18,775 bases of DNA, taken from the NCBI GenBank assembly GCA_963578625.1, contig CAUZEO010000059.1, forward strand, positions 1-18,775, written 5' to 3'. The notes under the pieces are model-generated. The model was given only the letters and a program-made list of their open reading frames with translations, did no database searches and was not told the origin of the DNA. How positions within the stretch are numbered: the stretch's first letter is position 1; every line of letters starts with the position of its first letter. Source of the stretch: CAUZEO01 sp963578625 (GTDB lineage Bacteria; Verrucomicrobiota; Kiritimatiellia; SLOV01). Positions 7,468 to 15,050 of this stretch are shown here, one piece after another. Both the position numbers and the translations under genes were made by a program.

Positions 7468-8496
7468 CTACTCACTCTCATACAACCAACACGCCGCCCA
7501 ATGATTCGGCTCTACTTCTCTGAGCTCTGGCGGTTCGCCGACATCGCATTTTCCCTTCATAGCGTGATCGCATCGGGCGTGAAAGGGGCATCCGGAGACT
7601 CTTGCGAAGGGCTCCGGGACAGAACCTCGGATCATCTTCAATTTCCCGGCGCGCTTTTCCATTCTTGGAATGGATTCCAGCAGCGCCTGGGTGTAGGGGT
7701 GCAGGGGCTCCGCGAACAGCTCCTTGACTGTTGTGGATTCGACGATTTTTCCCCAGTACATCACGGACACACGCTGGCAGGACTCGGCGATGACGCCCAG
7801 GTCATGCGTAATCATAAGGATCGCCATGCCGAATTCCGCCTGAAGATCTTTCATCAGGGCCAGGATCTGCGCCTGCATGGTGACATCCAGCGCGGTGGTC
7901 GGCTCGTCGGCAATCAGCATTCGGGGCCGGGTCGCCAGTGCCATGGCGATCATCGCCCGCTGGCGCATGCCGCCGCTGAGCTGAAACGAGAAAGAATCGA
8001 TCCGGTCTTCCGCGTTCGGAATCCCAACCCGATCGAGCATATCAACGGCGATTTTTCGGGCCCGCGCTTTATCGGGCTCCCCGTGACCGCGAACCGCCTC
8101 CATGATCTGGTTCCCAATGGTATGCACGGGGCTGAACGTTGTCATGGGCTCCTGAAAAATCATACTGATGTCCCCGCCCCGAACGCTGCGCAGTTCGGGA
8201 CTGTTTCGGGGAAGCCTCGCAACATCCGTACCGTCCGCATCGTCCTCTCCTTTATAGAGCAGGATTCGCCCATCCACGATTTTTCCGGGCTTCGGCACGA
8301 TTCGCATCACCGCCTGCGCAGTAACGCTCTTTCCGCAGCCGCTCTCACCGATCAGTCCCGCGATTTCACCCTGGTTCACCTGAAAGCTAACTCCATCCAC
8401 GGCCCTGACAACGCCCTGGTCGAGTTGAAAGTGAACATGCAGATCCTCGACGGTGAGGATAGGGAAGGTTCGGGCTTGGTTGGCCTGGATATTCAT
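7468..8496 (-). CDS. ABC importer ATPase, DppD/OppD type
   Basis: 342 residues from the ATG at 8496 (MNIQANQARTFPIL). The frame stays open to 8619, but the extra residues read through the repeat at 8505-8534 and do not resemble the family. Motifs: Walker A GESGCGKS (50-57), Q-loop Gln115, signature LSGGMRQ (173-179), Walker B LIADE (Glu198) with ALDVT, switch His231. Cysteines 303, 309, 317 and 336 form the CPFHARC-type C-terminal cluster expected for an iron-sulfur site. It partners the OppF-type subunit. No clear ribosome-binding site precedes the ATG, which is odd given the normal protein and may reflect the repeat lying directly upstream. Confidence 0.93.
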   Translation of the reverse strand: MNIQANQARTFPILTVEDLHVHFQLDQGVVRAVDGVSFQVNQGEIAGLIGESGCGKSVTAQAVMRIVPKPGKIVDGRILLYKGEDDADGTDVARLPRNSPELRSVRGGDISMIFQEPMTTFSPVHTIGNQIMEAVRGHGEPDKARARKIAVDMLDRVGIPNAEDRIDSFSFQLSGGMRQRAMIAMALATRPRMLIADEPTTALDVTMQAQILALMKDLQAEFGMAILMITHDLGVIAESCQRVSVMYWGKIVESTTVKELFAEPLHPYTQALLESIPRMEKRAGKLKMIRGSVPEPFARVSGCPFHARCDHAMKGKCDVGEPPELREVEPNHWAACWLYESE

Positions 8497-8835
8497 GAGA
8501 AGTAGCACGGGTATCCGACCCGCGTAGCGGAGCCCAGGCAGAGTGCCAGGGCCAAAACCGTACGCGAACTTTGATAATGTTTGTCTTCGTTCATCGAAAT
8601 AGCGGTCATCTAAAACCAATTATACTCGTTCTTCGATCCACCGCCATAAGCTTCTTGCATAATCGCGGCTGGCGAGTCAGTTCGTGCAATCTGTAAAATG
8701 CCTGCCTGCATCCTTCTCTCTTGCCTTCCCCTTTCCTCAAGCTCCTGGCGCCAAGGCTCCGCTACACGGGTTGAAGACTCTACGCCGAGGTTGCTTGCTT
8801 GTGGCTCCGCTACACGGGTCGGATACCCGTGCCAC
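8497..8835. repeat. 339-base gene-free gap built from inverted and direct repeats
   Basis: A 30-base unit at 8505-8534 (GCACGGGTATCCGACC... to GTAGCGGAGCC) recurs inverted at 8803-8832 with one mismatch. A 17-base part, GGCTCCGCTACACGGGT, is repeated directly at 8755-8771 and 8803-8819. Each full unit contains its own hairpin (CACGGGT, loop ATCCG, ACCCGTG; one mismatch in the left copy). The right copy ends three bases past the DppC-type stop codon and the left copy begins eight bases before the DppD-type ATG, so the pair brackets the gap almost exactly. The 82-residue ORF in this gap only translates the repeats (it reads TRVAEP twice) and is not taken as a gene. Confidence 0.7.
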
Positions 8836-9966
8836 TTAATGATACGGATCTGCTGCATCCCTCATTCCATCACCGACGAAGTTAAATGCGAGGACCACGA
8901 CGACCACGAAAAGCGCGGGGGCCATGATCCAGGGGTAGGTTGCCACGGTCTGGACATTCTGGGCCTGCTGGAGCATGACACCCCAACTGATGACCGGCGG
9001 GCGCAGTCCCAAACCCAGGTAGCTGAGCGTTGTTTCCGCGAGGATCATGCCGGGAACAGAAAGAGTCAGCATCACGATGAGATAGCTGAAGAACGAGGGG
9101 AGCAGATGTTTTCGGATAATCCGACCTTCGTGTGCGCCCGCAAGCCGAGCCGCCATGGCAAAGTCCTCTTCGCGGAGGGAAATAATCTTTCCGCGGACAA
9201 CACGCGCGAGGCCCGCCCAGCCGAGGATGCTGAGAATCACCACCATTCCGAAATAGACCTTGATCGGTGACCACGTCGTGGGCACGGCCGCACTCAGCCC
9301 CATCCAGAGCGGCAGCGTGGGCAGGCTCATCAATGTTTCGATGCTGCGCTGAATAATGTTGTCCACCGTCCCGCCAAAATAGCCTGAAATCCCGCCCATG
9401 ACACACCCGATCACCATGCTCAAAAAGACCCCCACCAGGCCAATCGACAGCGAAACCCGCGAACCGTAAATAATCCGGCTCAGCAGATCTCTCCCCAGGT
9501 GATCCGCGCCCAGCAAGAACAGGATGCCCCCATCCGCGGTACCGAACAGGTGGCGGTCCCAGGGAATTAGACCGCACAACTTATAGGAAGAACCGCGGAC
9601 GAAAAAATGAATGGGAATTCGCCGCGACCGGTCCTCCTCGTAAACGCGCGTCCAGGTTTCATCCTGCAGCCCGCCCGAAACTCCGTACACAAATGGACGC
9701 AAATGAATACCCTCGTTACTGATAAATCTCACTTTTTGAGGCGGCGCATTGATCAGGGTGGCATCGCGCTGAAAGGGACTGAACGGGCTGACGAATTCGC
9801 AAAAAATTGCGCCCAGATAGAGAAGAATCAGAAGCACTCCGCTGAGCACGGCGAGGCGATGCTTTTTGAATTTCCACCACATCAACCTCCATTGCGAGGC
9901 AACAAGGAACTTATCGGATTCCTCGGCGGGTGTCTTTTTTATACCTGTGAATGGAATAAATTTCAT
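8836..9966 (-). CDS. ABC importer permease, DppC type with enlarged first periplasmic loop
   Basis: 376 residues, about 75 longer than typical DppC. The N-terminal segment is cytoplasmic, TM1 is at about residues 38-60, and a long periplasmic region (about 62-165) contains YKLCGLIPWDRHLFG. The permease core resumes at LLGADHLGRDLLSRIIYG (151-168). The EAA coupling loop is at about 268-289 (EDFAMAARLAGAHEGRIIRK). Further membrane segments lie around 172-195, 240-256, 296-316 and 346-368. The enlarged loop with the DRHLFG passage is one I associate with importers whose binding proteins start Y-x-EAPML, as these do; that is recollection of the family. It begins 10 bases after the DppB-type gene, so the two are co-transcribed. 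Confidence 0.93.
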   Translation of the reverse strand: MKFIPFTGIKKTPAEESDKFLVASQWRLMWWKFKKHRLAVLSGVLLILLYLGAIFCEFVSPFSPFQRDATLINAPPQKVRFISNEGIHLRPFVYGVSGGLQDETWTRVYEEDRSRRIPIHFFVRGSSYKLCGLIPWDRHLFGTADGGILFLLGADHLGRDLLSRIIYGSRVSLSIGLVGVFLSMVIGCVMGGISGYFGGTVDNIIQRSIETLMSLPTLPLWMGLSAAVPTTWSPIKVYFGMVVILSILGWAGLARVVRGKIISLREEDFAMAARLAGAHEGRIIRKHLLPSFFSYLIVMLTLSVPGMILAETTLSYLGLGLRPPVISWGVMLQQAQNVQTVATYPWIMAPALFVVVVVLAFNFVGDGMRDAADPYH

Positions 9967-9976
9967 TTGCTCTGCG

Positions 9977-10960
9977 CTATTCGTAGCGGATGCGCGGATC
10001 CGACCAGGCCAGAATCAAGTCGGAAATTACGGTGCCGATAACAGTCAATCCGCTGAGAATCATGATGAAACTCCCCGCGAGATACATGTCCTGCATTTCA
10101 AGCGCCTCGAGCAGCAGCGGGCCCGTGGTAGGCAGGTTGAGGACCACCGAAACGATCACCGATCCCGACACCATGACCGGCAGGATCCACCCGATGGTGC
10201 TGAGCATCGGATTGATCGCGATACGAACGGGATATTTAAGAAGAAGCTTCCACTCGGAAACGCCACGAGCGCGCGCCGCAATGACATATTGCTTCCCCAA
10301 TTCGTCCAGCAGGCAGCCGCGCATGACACGAATGGTGCCCGCCGTCCCCGCCACCCCCACGATAAATGCGGGCAGCCAGATGTGCTTCATCAGGTCAAGA
10401 AACTTCCCAAACGACCATGGCGCTATCGCATATTCAGGAGAGAATAGTCCAACCACCGTCAAATCGAAAAACTGGTACGCGCCGAACATCAAAAGCAGCG
10501 CTAAAAAAAAGGTGGGAATGGAGATGCCAATAAATCCAACGAACGTGAACACATAGTCCAGAAATGAATACTGGCGAATCGCCGAGAAGATGCCCACCGG
10601 AATTGCAATGGCCCAGCTCAGGATAATCGAGCAGGTCGAAATCATCATGGTGAGCGCGAGCCGTTCGCCAATCAGGGTGCTCACGGGCCGATTATAAATA
10701 AACGACTTTCCCAAGTCCCCCTTCAGCATGCCCGTGATCCACAAGAAATACCGCTCGTACAGCGGACGCTCGAGACCATATTGCGCCCGGAGGGATGCGA
10801 TCTCCGATTCGGACGCCTTCTCCCCCAGCATTTCCAGCTGCGCAATCTTGCTGGTCAGAAAATCGCCCGGCGGCAACTGAATGATGACAAAGCTCAGAAT
10901 CGATACCGCAATTAGCACCGGGATCATGTAGAGGATACGTTTAAGCAGGTAGCGGATCAT
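9977..10960 (-). CDS. ABC importer permease, DppB type
   Basis: 327 residues from the ATG at 10960. TM1 (about 9-28, YMIPVLIAVSILSFVIIQL) is followed by the periplasmic segment with LRAQYGLERPLYERYFLWI and GDLGKSFIYNRPVS, both standard DppB features. Membrane segments follow near 101-125, 136-163, 193-211, 254-276 and 295-315. The EAA loop is at about 225-247 (YVIAARARGVSEWKLLLKYP). It forms a heterodimer with the DppC-type subunit. It starts 24 bases after the third binding-protein gene and ends 10 bases before the next permease gene. Nothing is unusual in length or motifs. Confidence 0.95.
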   Translation of the reverse strand: MIRYLLKRILYMIPVLIAVSILSFVIIQLPPGDFLTSKIAQLEMLGEKASESEIASLRAQYGLERPLYERYFLWITGMLKGDLGKSFIYNRPVSTLIGERLALTMMISTCSIILSWAIAIPVGIFSAIRQYSFLDYVFTFVGFIGISIPTFFLALLLMFGAYQFFDLTVVGLFSPEYAIAPWSFGKFLDLMKHIWLPAFIVGVAGTAGTIRVMRGCLLDELGKQYVIAARARGVSEWKLLLKYPVRIAINPMLSTIGWILPVMVSGSVIVSVVLNLPTTGPLLLEALEMQDMYLAGSFIMILSGLTVIGTVISDLILAWSDPRIRYE

Positions 10961-10984
10961 GGAGCTTCGGCAAATGGGCGATCG

Positions 10985-13000
10985 TTAATCAAATGTGAAC
11001 CATGAATGGTGAGTGTTTTCCCCCGAAATCAGGTAGTCATGCAGATCCTCATTCAAAACCTCGCTCTGTTCACTTAGAAAAAACTGCTCCGGGTGATGGA
11101 GCGCCGTCACGAGCCAGGGCGAGCCGATGAGGGCCCCATCTCCTGGAACGTTTTTCATGCGATCGGTTACCAAAACGAGGTTCATCGTACCACCGATTGC
11201 GCCGATTGCGTATAAGTTCTCCGCCTGTTGACGCAAAATCTTTTTCCCCAGCCGAATCCGTTCTCCGTCATCGGGCGTTTGCCTGAGCCGAACCCAATCC
11301 TGCCACAGTTGTTTCACATCCTCCGGCGGTTCTTCGCCATTTCTGCCGTTTGAACTGAGCCACTTCCACCACGAGGGCGCCCACCACTGCACCCGGTACG
11401 CTTCGCTCCGTATCACGTTGGGATCCGTAGCGACATCATCGGGATAAATCGCGACATCAAACATATTACCCATGAGCCGGGTGTAAACCAATTCGTTATC
11501 GGTGACACGCCAGCTCAGCAGAATCCCCAGGGCGGCCCAGTGGTCGGCCACAAGCTCCGTGGTCTCAGGCCGGAAACCACCTTCGATCACGTCGGCGGAG
11601 ATAATCAATTGCCTTCCATCCGGCATGTGACGCCAGCCGCCCGGCCCTTTTCGCTCGAGGCCCACTTCATCCAGTAACCGGTTGCCCCGGTCCGGATCAT
11701 ACTCCGCATAGCTCGTTTCGAATTCCGGCTCAAAAAAACTGCAGGCACGATTCACCGTGCACTGGCGTGGAATACATTTCCCATAATAAAGAACATCATT
11801 GATTTCCTTGCGGTTGATCGCCAGGGAAAGCGCGATGCGAAACCGTCGATCCTGGAAGATCCGGCGTTTCCCGGGGTCGTCGTGAGTATGGTTAAAGTAA
11901 TACGTGACGCGCGTGCCCTGGTTCTCCCTCCAAAGACGGATCGCGTACTTCCCGCGTTCACGGTTGGCCAGCAGGAGGGGGGCGTTCTCCATCGGGTTCT
12001 GCGCGAAATCGACTTCGCCGGCGATGTACTTGAGATTGCGGGCTTCCGGATTCCCCACGTACGTTGAATGAATACGATCGATGTAGGGTAACTGATTCCC
12101 CTCGGCATCCACTTTCCAGTAGTAGGGATTTCGTTCCAGGATCACGTGCCCGATCGCCGACCCATCGATCACTCTCCATGGCTTGAGCGTCGGATATTCG
12201 ATCGGCGTGTTTCCGTTGATGCGCTGCGCGGTGTGATTCATGTCTCGAAACAGCTCGAACCAGTGGTCAAAGCCGTGCTCTTTCGCCTGTTTCTCAATCT
12301 TTTCGAGTGGCGAGTACCTGGGGTGGTACCGGCCGAGGTAATGCTTCGGCTGAATCAGGCTTGCACTTCCGGACGTGTACAACAGGGAATAGAGGATCGA
12401 TCCATACGGTTCTTTAAAATTGAGGCGAAAACGAAACGGACCCAGTATGTCCAGTTTCATCGGTTCGCCGCCCACAACAAAAGTTGAATGAAGAATCGGC
12501 GTAATTTCCTTGTTCAGTAACACATCGCGCCAGGCGAAGAGGACATCCTCGGTTGTGACCGGAACGCCGTCTGACCAGCGAAGGCCCTCGTGCAAGTAAA
12601 TAACGATCGAGCGTCCATCTTCAGACAGTTCCCATGCGCGAGCGAGATTCGGTCGTATCGTCATCCCGTCCGGCGCAAACCGAAGCAACGGCTCGTACAT
12701 CATGCAGGTCTCTTCTACCAACCATCCCGAGATGGGCGTCACTGTGCGCAACTCACCGCCGTAGTTGCCGATGCGATCGAGCACCTCCACCACGGGCGGG
12801 TCGTGCGGCAGCCGCTCGGCGACCGGAGGCAACTCGCCCAATTGAACAAGGTCCGTCAGCATGGGAGCCTCGCTGTACGCCATGGCCAAACATAGCGAAG
12901 GAAACAAACACCAAATTCCGAATGCCAATCGGAAAATGAACGGCCGGATCGCGGATGAGGGATCGCGATCGAAACTCAATTTTCGTCTTTCACTTTTCAT
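10985..13000 (-). CDS. ABC solute-binding protein, family 5 (third tandem paralogue)
   Basis: 671 residues from the ATG at 13000, which overlaps the end of the preceding paralogue by 11 bases. Residues 1 to about 41 form a long signal region (charged KSERRK, then FIFRLAFGIWCLFPSLCLAMA). The mature part opens YSEAPMLTDLVQLGELPPVAERLP, as in its two paralogues. Family-5 landmarks: GEL near the N-terminus, WELSEDGRSIVIYLHEGLRWSDG, VTTEDVLFAWRDVL, PYGSILY, ILERNPYYWKVD, NQLPYIDRI and FRIALSLAINRKEINDVLY. It shares most blocks with the other two but differs in the aromatic segment QWWAPSWWKW (about 11355-11405), a candidate ligand-contact region. The signal region resembles translations of dispersed repeats (RLAFGIWCL). 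An oligosaccharide ligand is inferred from context. Confidence 0.93.
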   Translation of the reverse strand: MKSERRKLSFDRDPSSAIRPFIFRLAFGIWCLFPSLCLAMAYSEAPMLTDLVQLGELPPVAERLPHDPPVVEVLDRIGNYGGELRTVTPISGWLVEETCMMYEPLLRFAPDGMTIRPNLARAWELSEDGRSIVIYLHEGLRWSDGVPVTTEDVLFAWRDVLLNKEITPILHSTFVVGGEPMKLDILGPFRFRLNFKEPYGSILYSLLYTSGSASLIQPKHYLGRYHPRYSPLEKIEKQAKEHGFDHWFELFRDMNHTAQRINGNTPIEYPTLKPWRVIDGSAIGHVILERNPYYWKVDAEGNQLPYIDRIHSTYVGNPEARNLKYIAGEVDFAQNPMENAPLLLANRERGKYAIRLWRENQGTRVTYYFNHTHDDPGKRRIFQDRRFRIALSLAINRKEINDVLYYGKCIPRQCTVNRACSFFEPEFETSYAEYDPDRGNRLLDEVGLERKGPGGWRHMPDGRQLIISADVIEGGFRPETTELVADHWAALGILLSWRVTDNELVYTRLMGNMFDVAIYPDDVATDPNVIRSEAYRVQWWAPSWWKWLSSNGRNGEEPPEDVKQLWQDWVRLRQTPDDGERIRLGKKILRQQAENLYAIGAIGGTMNLVLVTDRMKNVPGDGALIGSPWLVTALHHPEQFFLSEQSEVLNEDLHDYLISGENTHHSWFTFD

Positions 13001-14969
13001 TCACAAAAAACTGCTCCGCGTGATACAGCGACGCAACCCCAAACGGCCAGCCCACCAGGACATCGTCACCGGGAACATTCTTTAATCGATTCGAGACCAG
13101 GATCGCGTTCATCGTTCCGCCGACGAGGCCGATGCCGTACAGATTCTCCGACTGGCTGCGTACGATCTCCTTGCCCAGGCGAATCCGCTCCGTCCTGTCA
13201 CCTGTTTGCCTCATGCGCATCCAGACCTGCCACAAAGACTGAATTTTCGCCGGCGGTTTTTCCCCCCGATTCCCGTCCGAACGGAACCAATCAGACCATA
13301 AAGGCGCCCAATAATTGATTTGGAGAAGCGGATGGAAAATTAATCCTATATCCGTGGAAGACTCGCAGGGATACACCGCCAAATCAAGCAGATTTCCATC
13401 GCGTTTGGTCATGACAAGCTCCGTCCGAACAACACGCCAGCTCAACAGCACTCCAATCTCCGCCCAGTAATCCGCGACCAACTCCATCGTTTCCGGTCGG
13501 AATCCGCCTTCGATAACAACCGGGTTGATAATGACCTGCCGGCCATTCTCAAAATGACGCCAGCCCTGTGGTCCTTTTCGTTTCAACCCCAACTCGTCGA
13601 GAATCCGGTTCGCCTCATCCGGATTGTAGTCTGCGTAGCTCCTCTCCCATTCCGGCTCATAAAAACTGCTCGCCCGGTTTACCGTCCACTGCCTCGGGTT
13701 ACACTTGCCAAAATGCAGGATCTCGTTGATTTCGCCGCGGTCAATGGCAAGGGAAAGTGCGATACGAAACCGGGGATTCTGGAAAAGATCGCGAAACGCC
13801 GGATCGGGGTGGGTTTGGTTCAGAAATAGCGTTACGCGGCTCCCCTGAATCTCCCGCCAGAAACGGACGGAATAATTACCACGATCCCGGTTTGAAAGCA
13901 GCAGTGGTGCGTTCTGCATCGCGTTCTGGGCGAAATCGATCTCCCCGGAAATGTAGAGCAGATTTCTAGATTCCTCGGTACCGACATATTCGGAGTGAAT
14001 CCGGTTGATGTAAGGGAGCTGGTTTCCCTCCCGATCCACCTTCCAGTAATATGGATTGCGCTCCAGGATCACGTGGCCGGAGGAGGGTGTGTCGACCACA
14101 CACCACGCGCCCAGGGTTGGATAATCAGGCGAGGTCTGCCCGCTGGTGAGACGCACCGTGTGGTTCACGTCGCGGAACAATTCGAACCAGTGATCGAATC
14201 CGCGCGCCGATACGATAGAGGAAATCTCCTCAATCGGCTCATAGGCGGGGTGGAATCTTTTCAAGTAGTGCTTCGGCATGAGCAGGCTGGAATCGTTCAC
14301 TGTCTGAATGAGTGCGTAGAGAACCGAGCCGTACGGCTGATTGAAGGAAAGGCGAAAACGCATCGCATCAAGAACTTCGAGGCGCATAGGTTCGCCCCCT
14401 ACCACGAAATTCGAGGGAGGGATCGGCGTAATGTCTTTGTTGAGCAGGACGTCGTGCCACGCAAACAGAACGTCATCGGTCGTGACCGGTGCGCCGTCGG
14501 ACCACCGCATCCCCTTTCGAAGTTGAAGAAGGATCGACCGCGCGTCTTCCGCCAGCTCCCAACTTTCAATCACGTTCGGCTCGATCGTAACCCCGTCAGC
14601 GGCAAACCGGACAAATGGCTCTCGCATCATGTAGACTTCTTCGACAAGCCAGGTGGCAACGGGGGTGATGGTTCGAATCTCGCCGCCATGGACGCCGATC
14701 CGGTCGATGATTTCGATCACCGGCGGATGATCGGGAAGCCGGTCTCCCACCGGCGGCAGCTCTCCTGCTTCAACCAGAGCCCGCAGCATCGGCGCCTCAC
14801 GATATTCCACGCCGAAGCAAACCTGTACCGCCGAGCAATAAAAGCCGACCGCAAACAAAGCGCAGTAAAGTCCAAATGTAGAGTCGTCACACAGTTTCGA
14901 AAATTTCCAATGTCGAATGCGCAATGTCGAATACCCAGCCTTCGAAATTGGACGTTGAGAATTCGACAT
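12990..14969 (-). CDS. ABC solute-binding protein, family 5 (second tandem paralogue)
   Basis: 659 residues from the ATG at 14969, chosen because an AGGGGG motif lies nine bases upstream. A GTG at 15038 in the same frame would add 23 residues read from a G-run repeat. The signal region is odd: residues 1-22 (MSNSQRPISKAGYSTLRIRHWK) read through an AATGTCGAAT repeat before the hydrophobic FGLYCALFAVGFYCSAVQVCFG. The mature part begins near VEYREAPMLRALVEAGELPPV. Family blocks match the other paralogues, including WSDGAPVTTDDVLFAWHDVL, ILERNPYYWKVD and FRIALSLAIDRGEINEIL. The variable aromatic segment reads INYWAPLWSDW (about 13285-13345). Its last bases contain the start of the third paralogue (11-base overlap). 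True start uncertain; identity firm. Confidence 0.92.
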   Translation of the reverse strand: MSNSQRPISKAGYSTLRIRHWKFSKLCDDSTFGLYCALFAVGFYCSAVQVCFGVEYREAPMLRALVEAGELPPVGDRLPDHPPVIEIIDRIGVHGGEIRTITPVATWLVEEVYMMREPFVRFAADGVTIEPNVIESWELAEDARSILLQLRKGMRWSDGAPVTTDDVLFAWHDVLLNKDITPIPPSNFVVGGEPMRLEVLDAMRFRLSFNQPYGSVLYALIQTVNDSSLLMPKHYLKRFHPAYEPIEEISSIVSARGFDHWFELFRDVNHTVRLTSGQTSPDYPTLGAWCVVDTPSSGHVILERNPYYWKVDREGNQLPYINRIHSEYVGTEESRNLLYISGEIDFAQNAMQNAPLLLSNRDRGNYSVRFWREIQGSRVTLFLNQTHPDPAFRDLFQNPRFRIALSLAIDRGEINEILHFGKCNPRQWTVNRASSFYEPEWERSYADYNPDEANRILDELGLKRKGPQGWRHFENGRQVIINPVVIEGGFRPETMELVADYWAEIGVLLSWRVVRTELVMTKRDGNLLDLAVYPCESSTDIGLIFHPLLQINYWAPLWSDWFRSDGNRGEKPPAKIQSLWQVWMRMRQTGDRTERIRLGKEIVRSQSENLYGIGLVGGTMNAILVSNRLKNVPGDDVLVGWPFGVASLYHAEQFFVNEK

Positions 14970-14977
14970 TCGACATT
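14909..14977. repeat. AATGTCGAAT inverted repeat cluster at the start of the second binding-protein gene
   Basis: AATGTCGAAT occurs at 14909-14918 and 14923-14932, and its reverse complement ATTCGACATT at 14961-14970 and 14968-14977. This makes an inverted pair of doubled units around a 28-base centre. The cluster covers the N-terminal codons of the gene and supplies its probable ATG, which sits in the right-hand arm. It is related in style to the AATGACGAATG arms at 7286-7408, but the core differs by one base (GTC versus GAC). Confidence 0.6.
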
Positions 14978-15046
14978 TCCCCCTAACCCAAAAGTCCCAA
15001 TCCCCAATTCCCAATTCCCTACACCCAATCCCCCGCACCCAACCCA
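14978..15046 (-). repeat. G-run tract with G-quadruplex potential, sense strand of operon
   Basis: Read on the minus (mRNA) strand, about 67 bases hold ten runs of three to five G separated by mostly short A/T-rich loops. Reverse-complement positions 15024-15045 give GGG-TT-GGG-TGC-GGGGG-ATT-GGG, which satisfies the usual four-run rule on its own, and a second independent set lies at 15002-15026. The tract sits between the stop of the first binding-protein gene (15051) and the probable ATG of the second (14969), so any folded form would be in the translation initiation region. Confidence 0.6.
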
Positions 15047-15050
15047 GCCA

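Noticed and set aside
7286..7478. Possible CRISPR array because of regularly recurring short words
   Set aside because: Units are 7-10 bases, degenerate, in both orientations and without unique spacers of constant length; no cas gene is present.
7501..8505. 334-residue open frame on the plus strand
   Set aside because: It lies fully opposite a complete ABC ATPase with all motifs intact; the long frame is a codon-bias shadow.
8497..8619. 41-residue extension of the DppD-type ATPase
   Set aside because: It reads through the 30-base repeat unit; family homology begins after the ATG at 8496.
8610..8858. 82-residue minus-strand ORF between permease and ATPase genes
   Set aside because: Its residues (TRVAEP twice) come directly from the nucleotide repeats, with no fold or signal.
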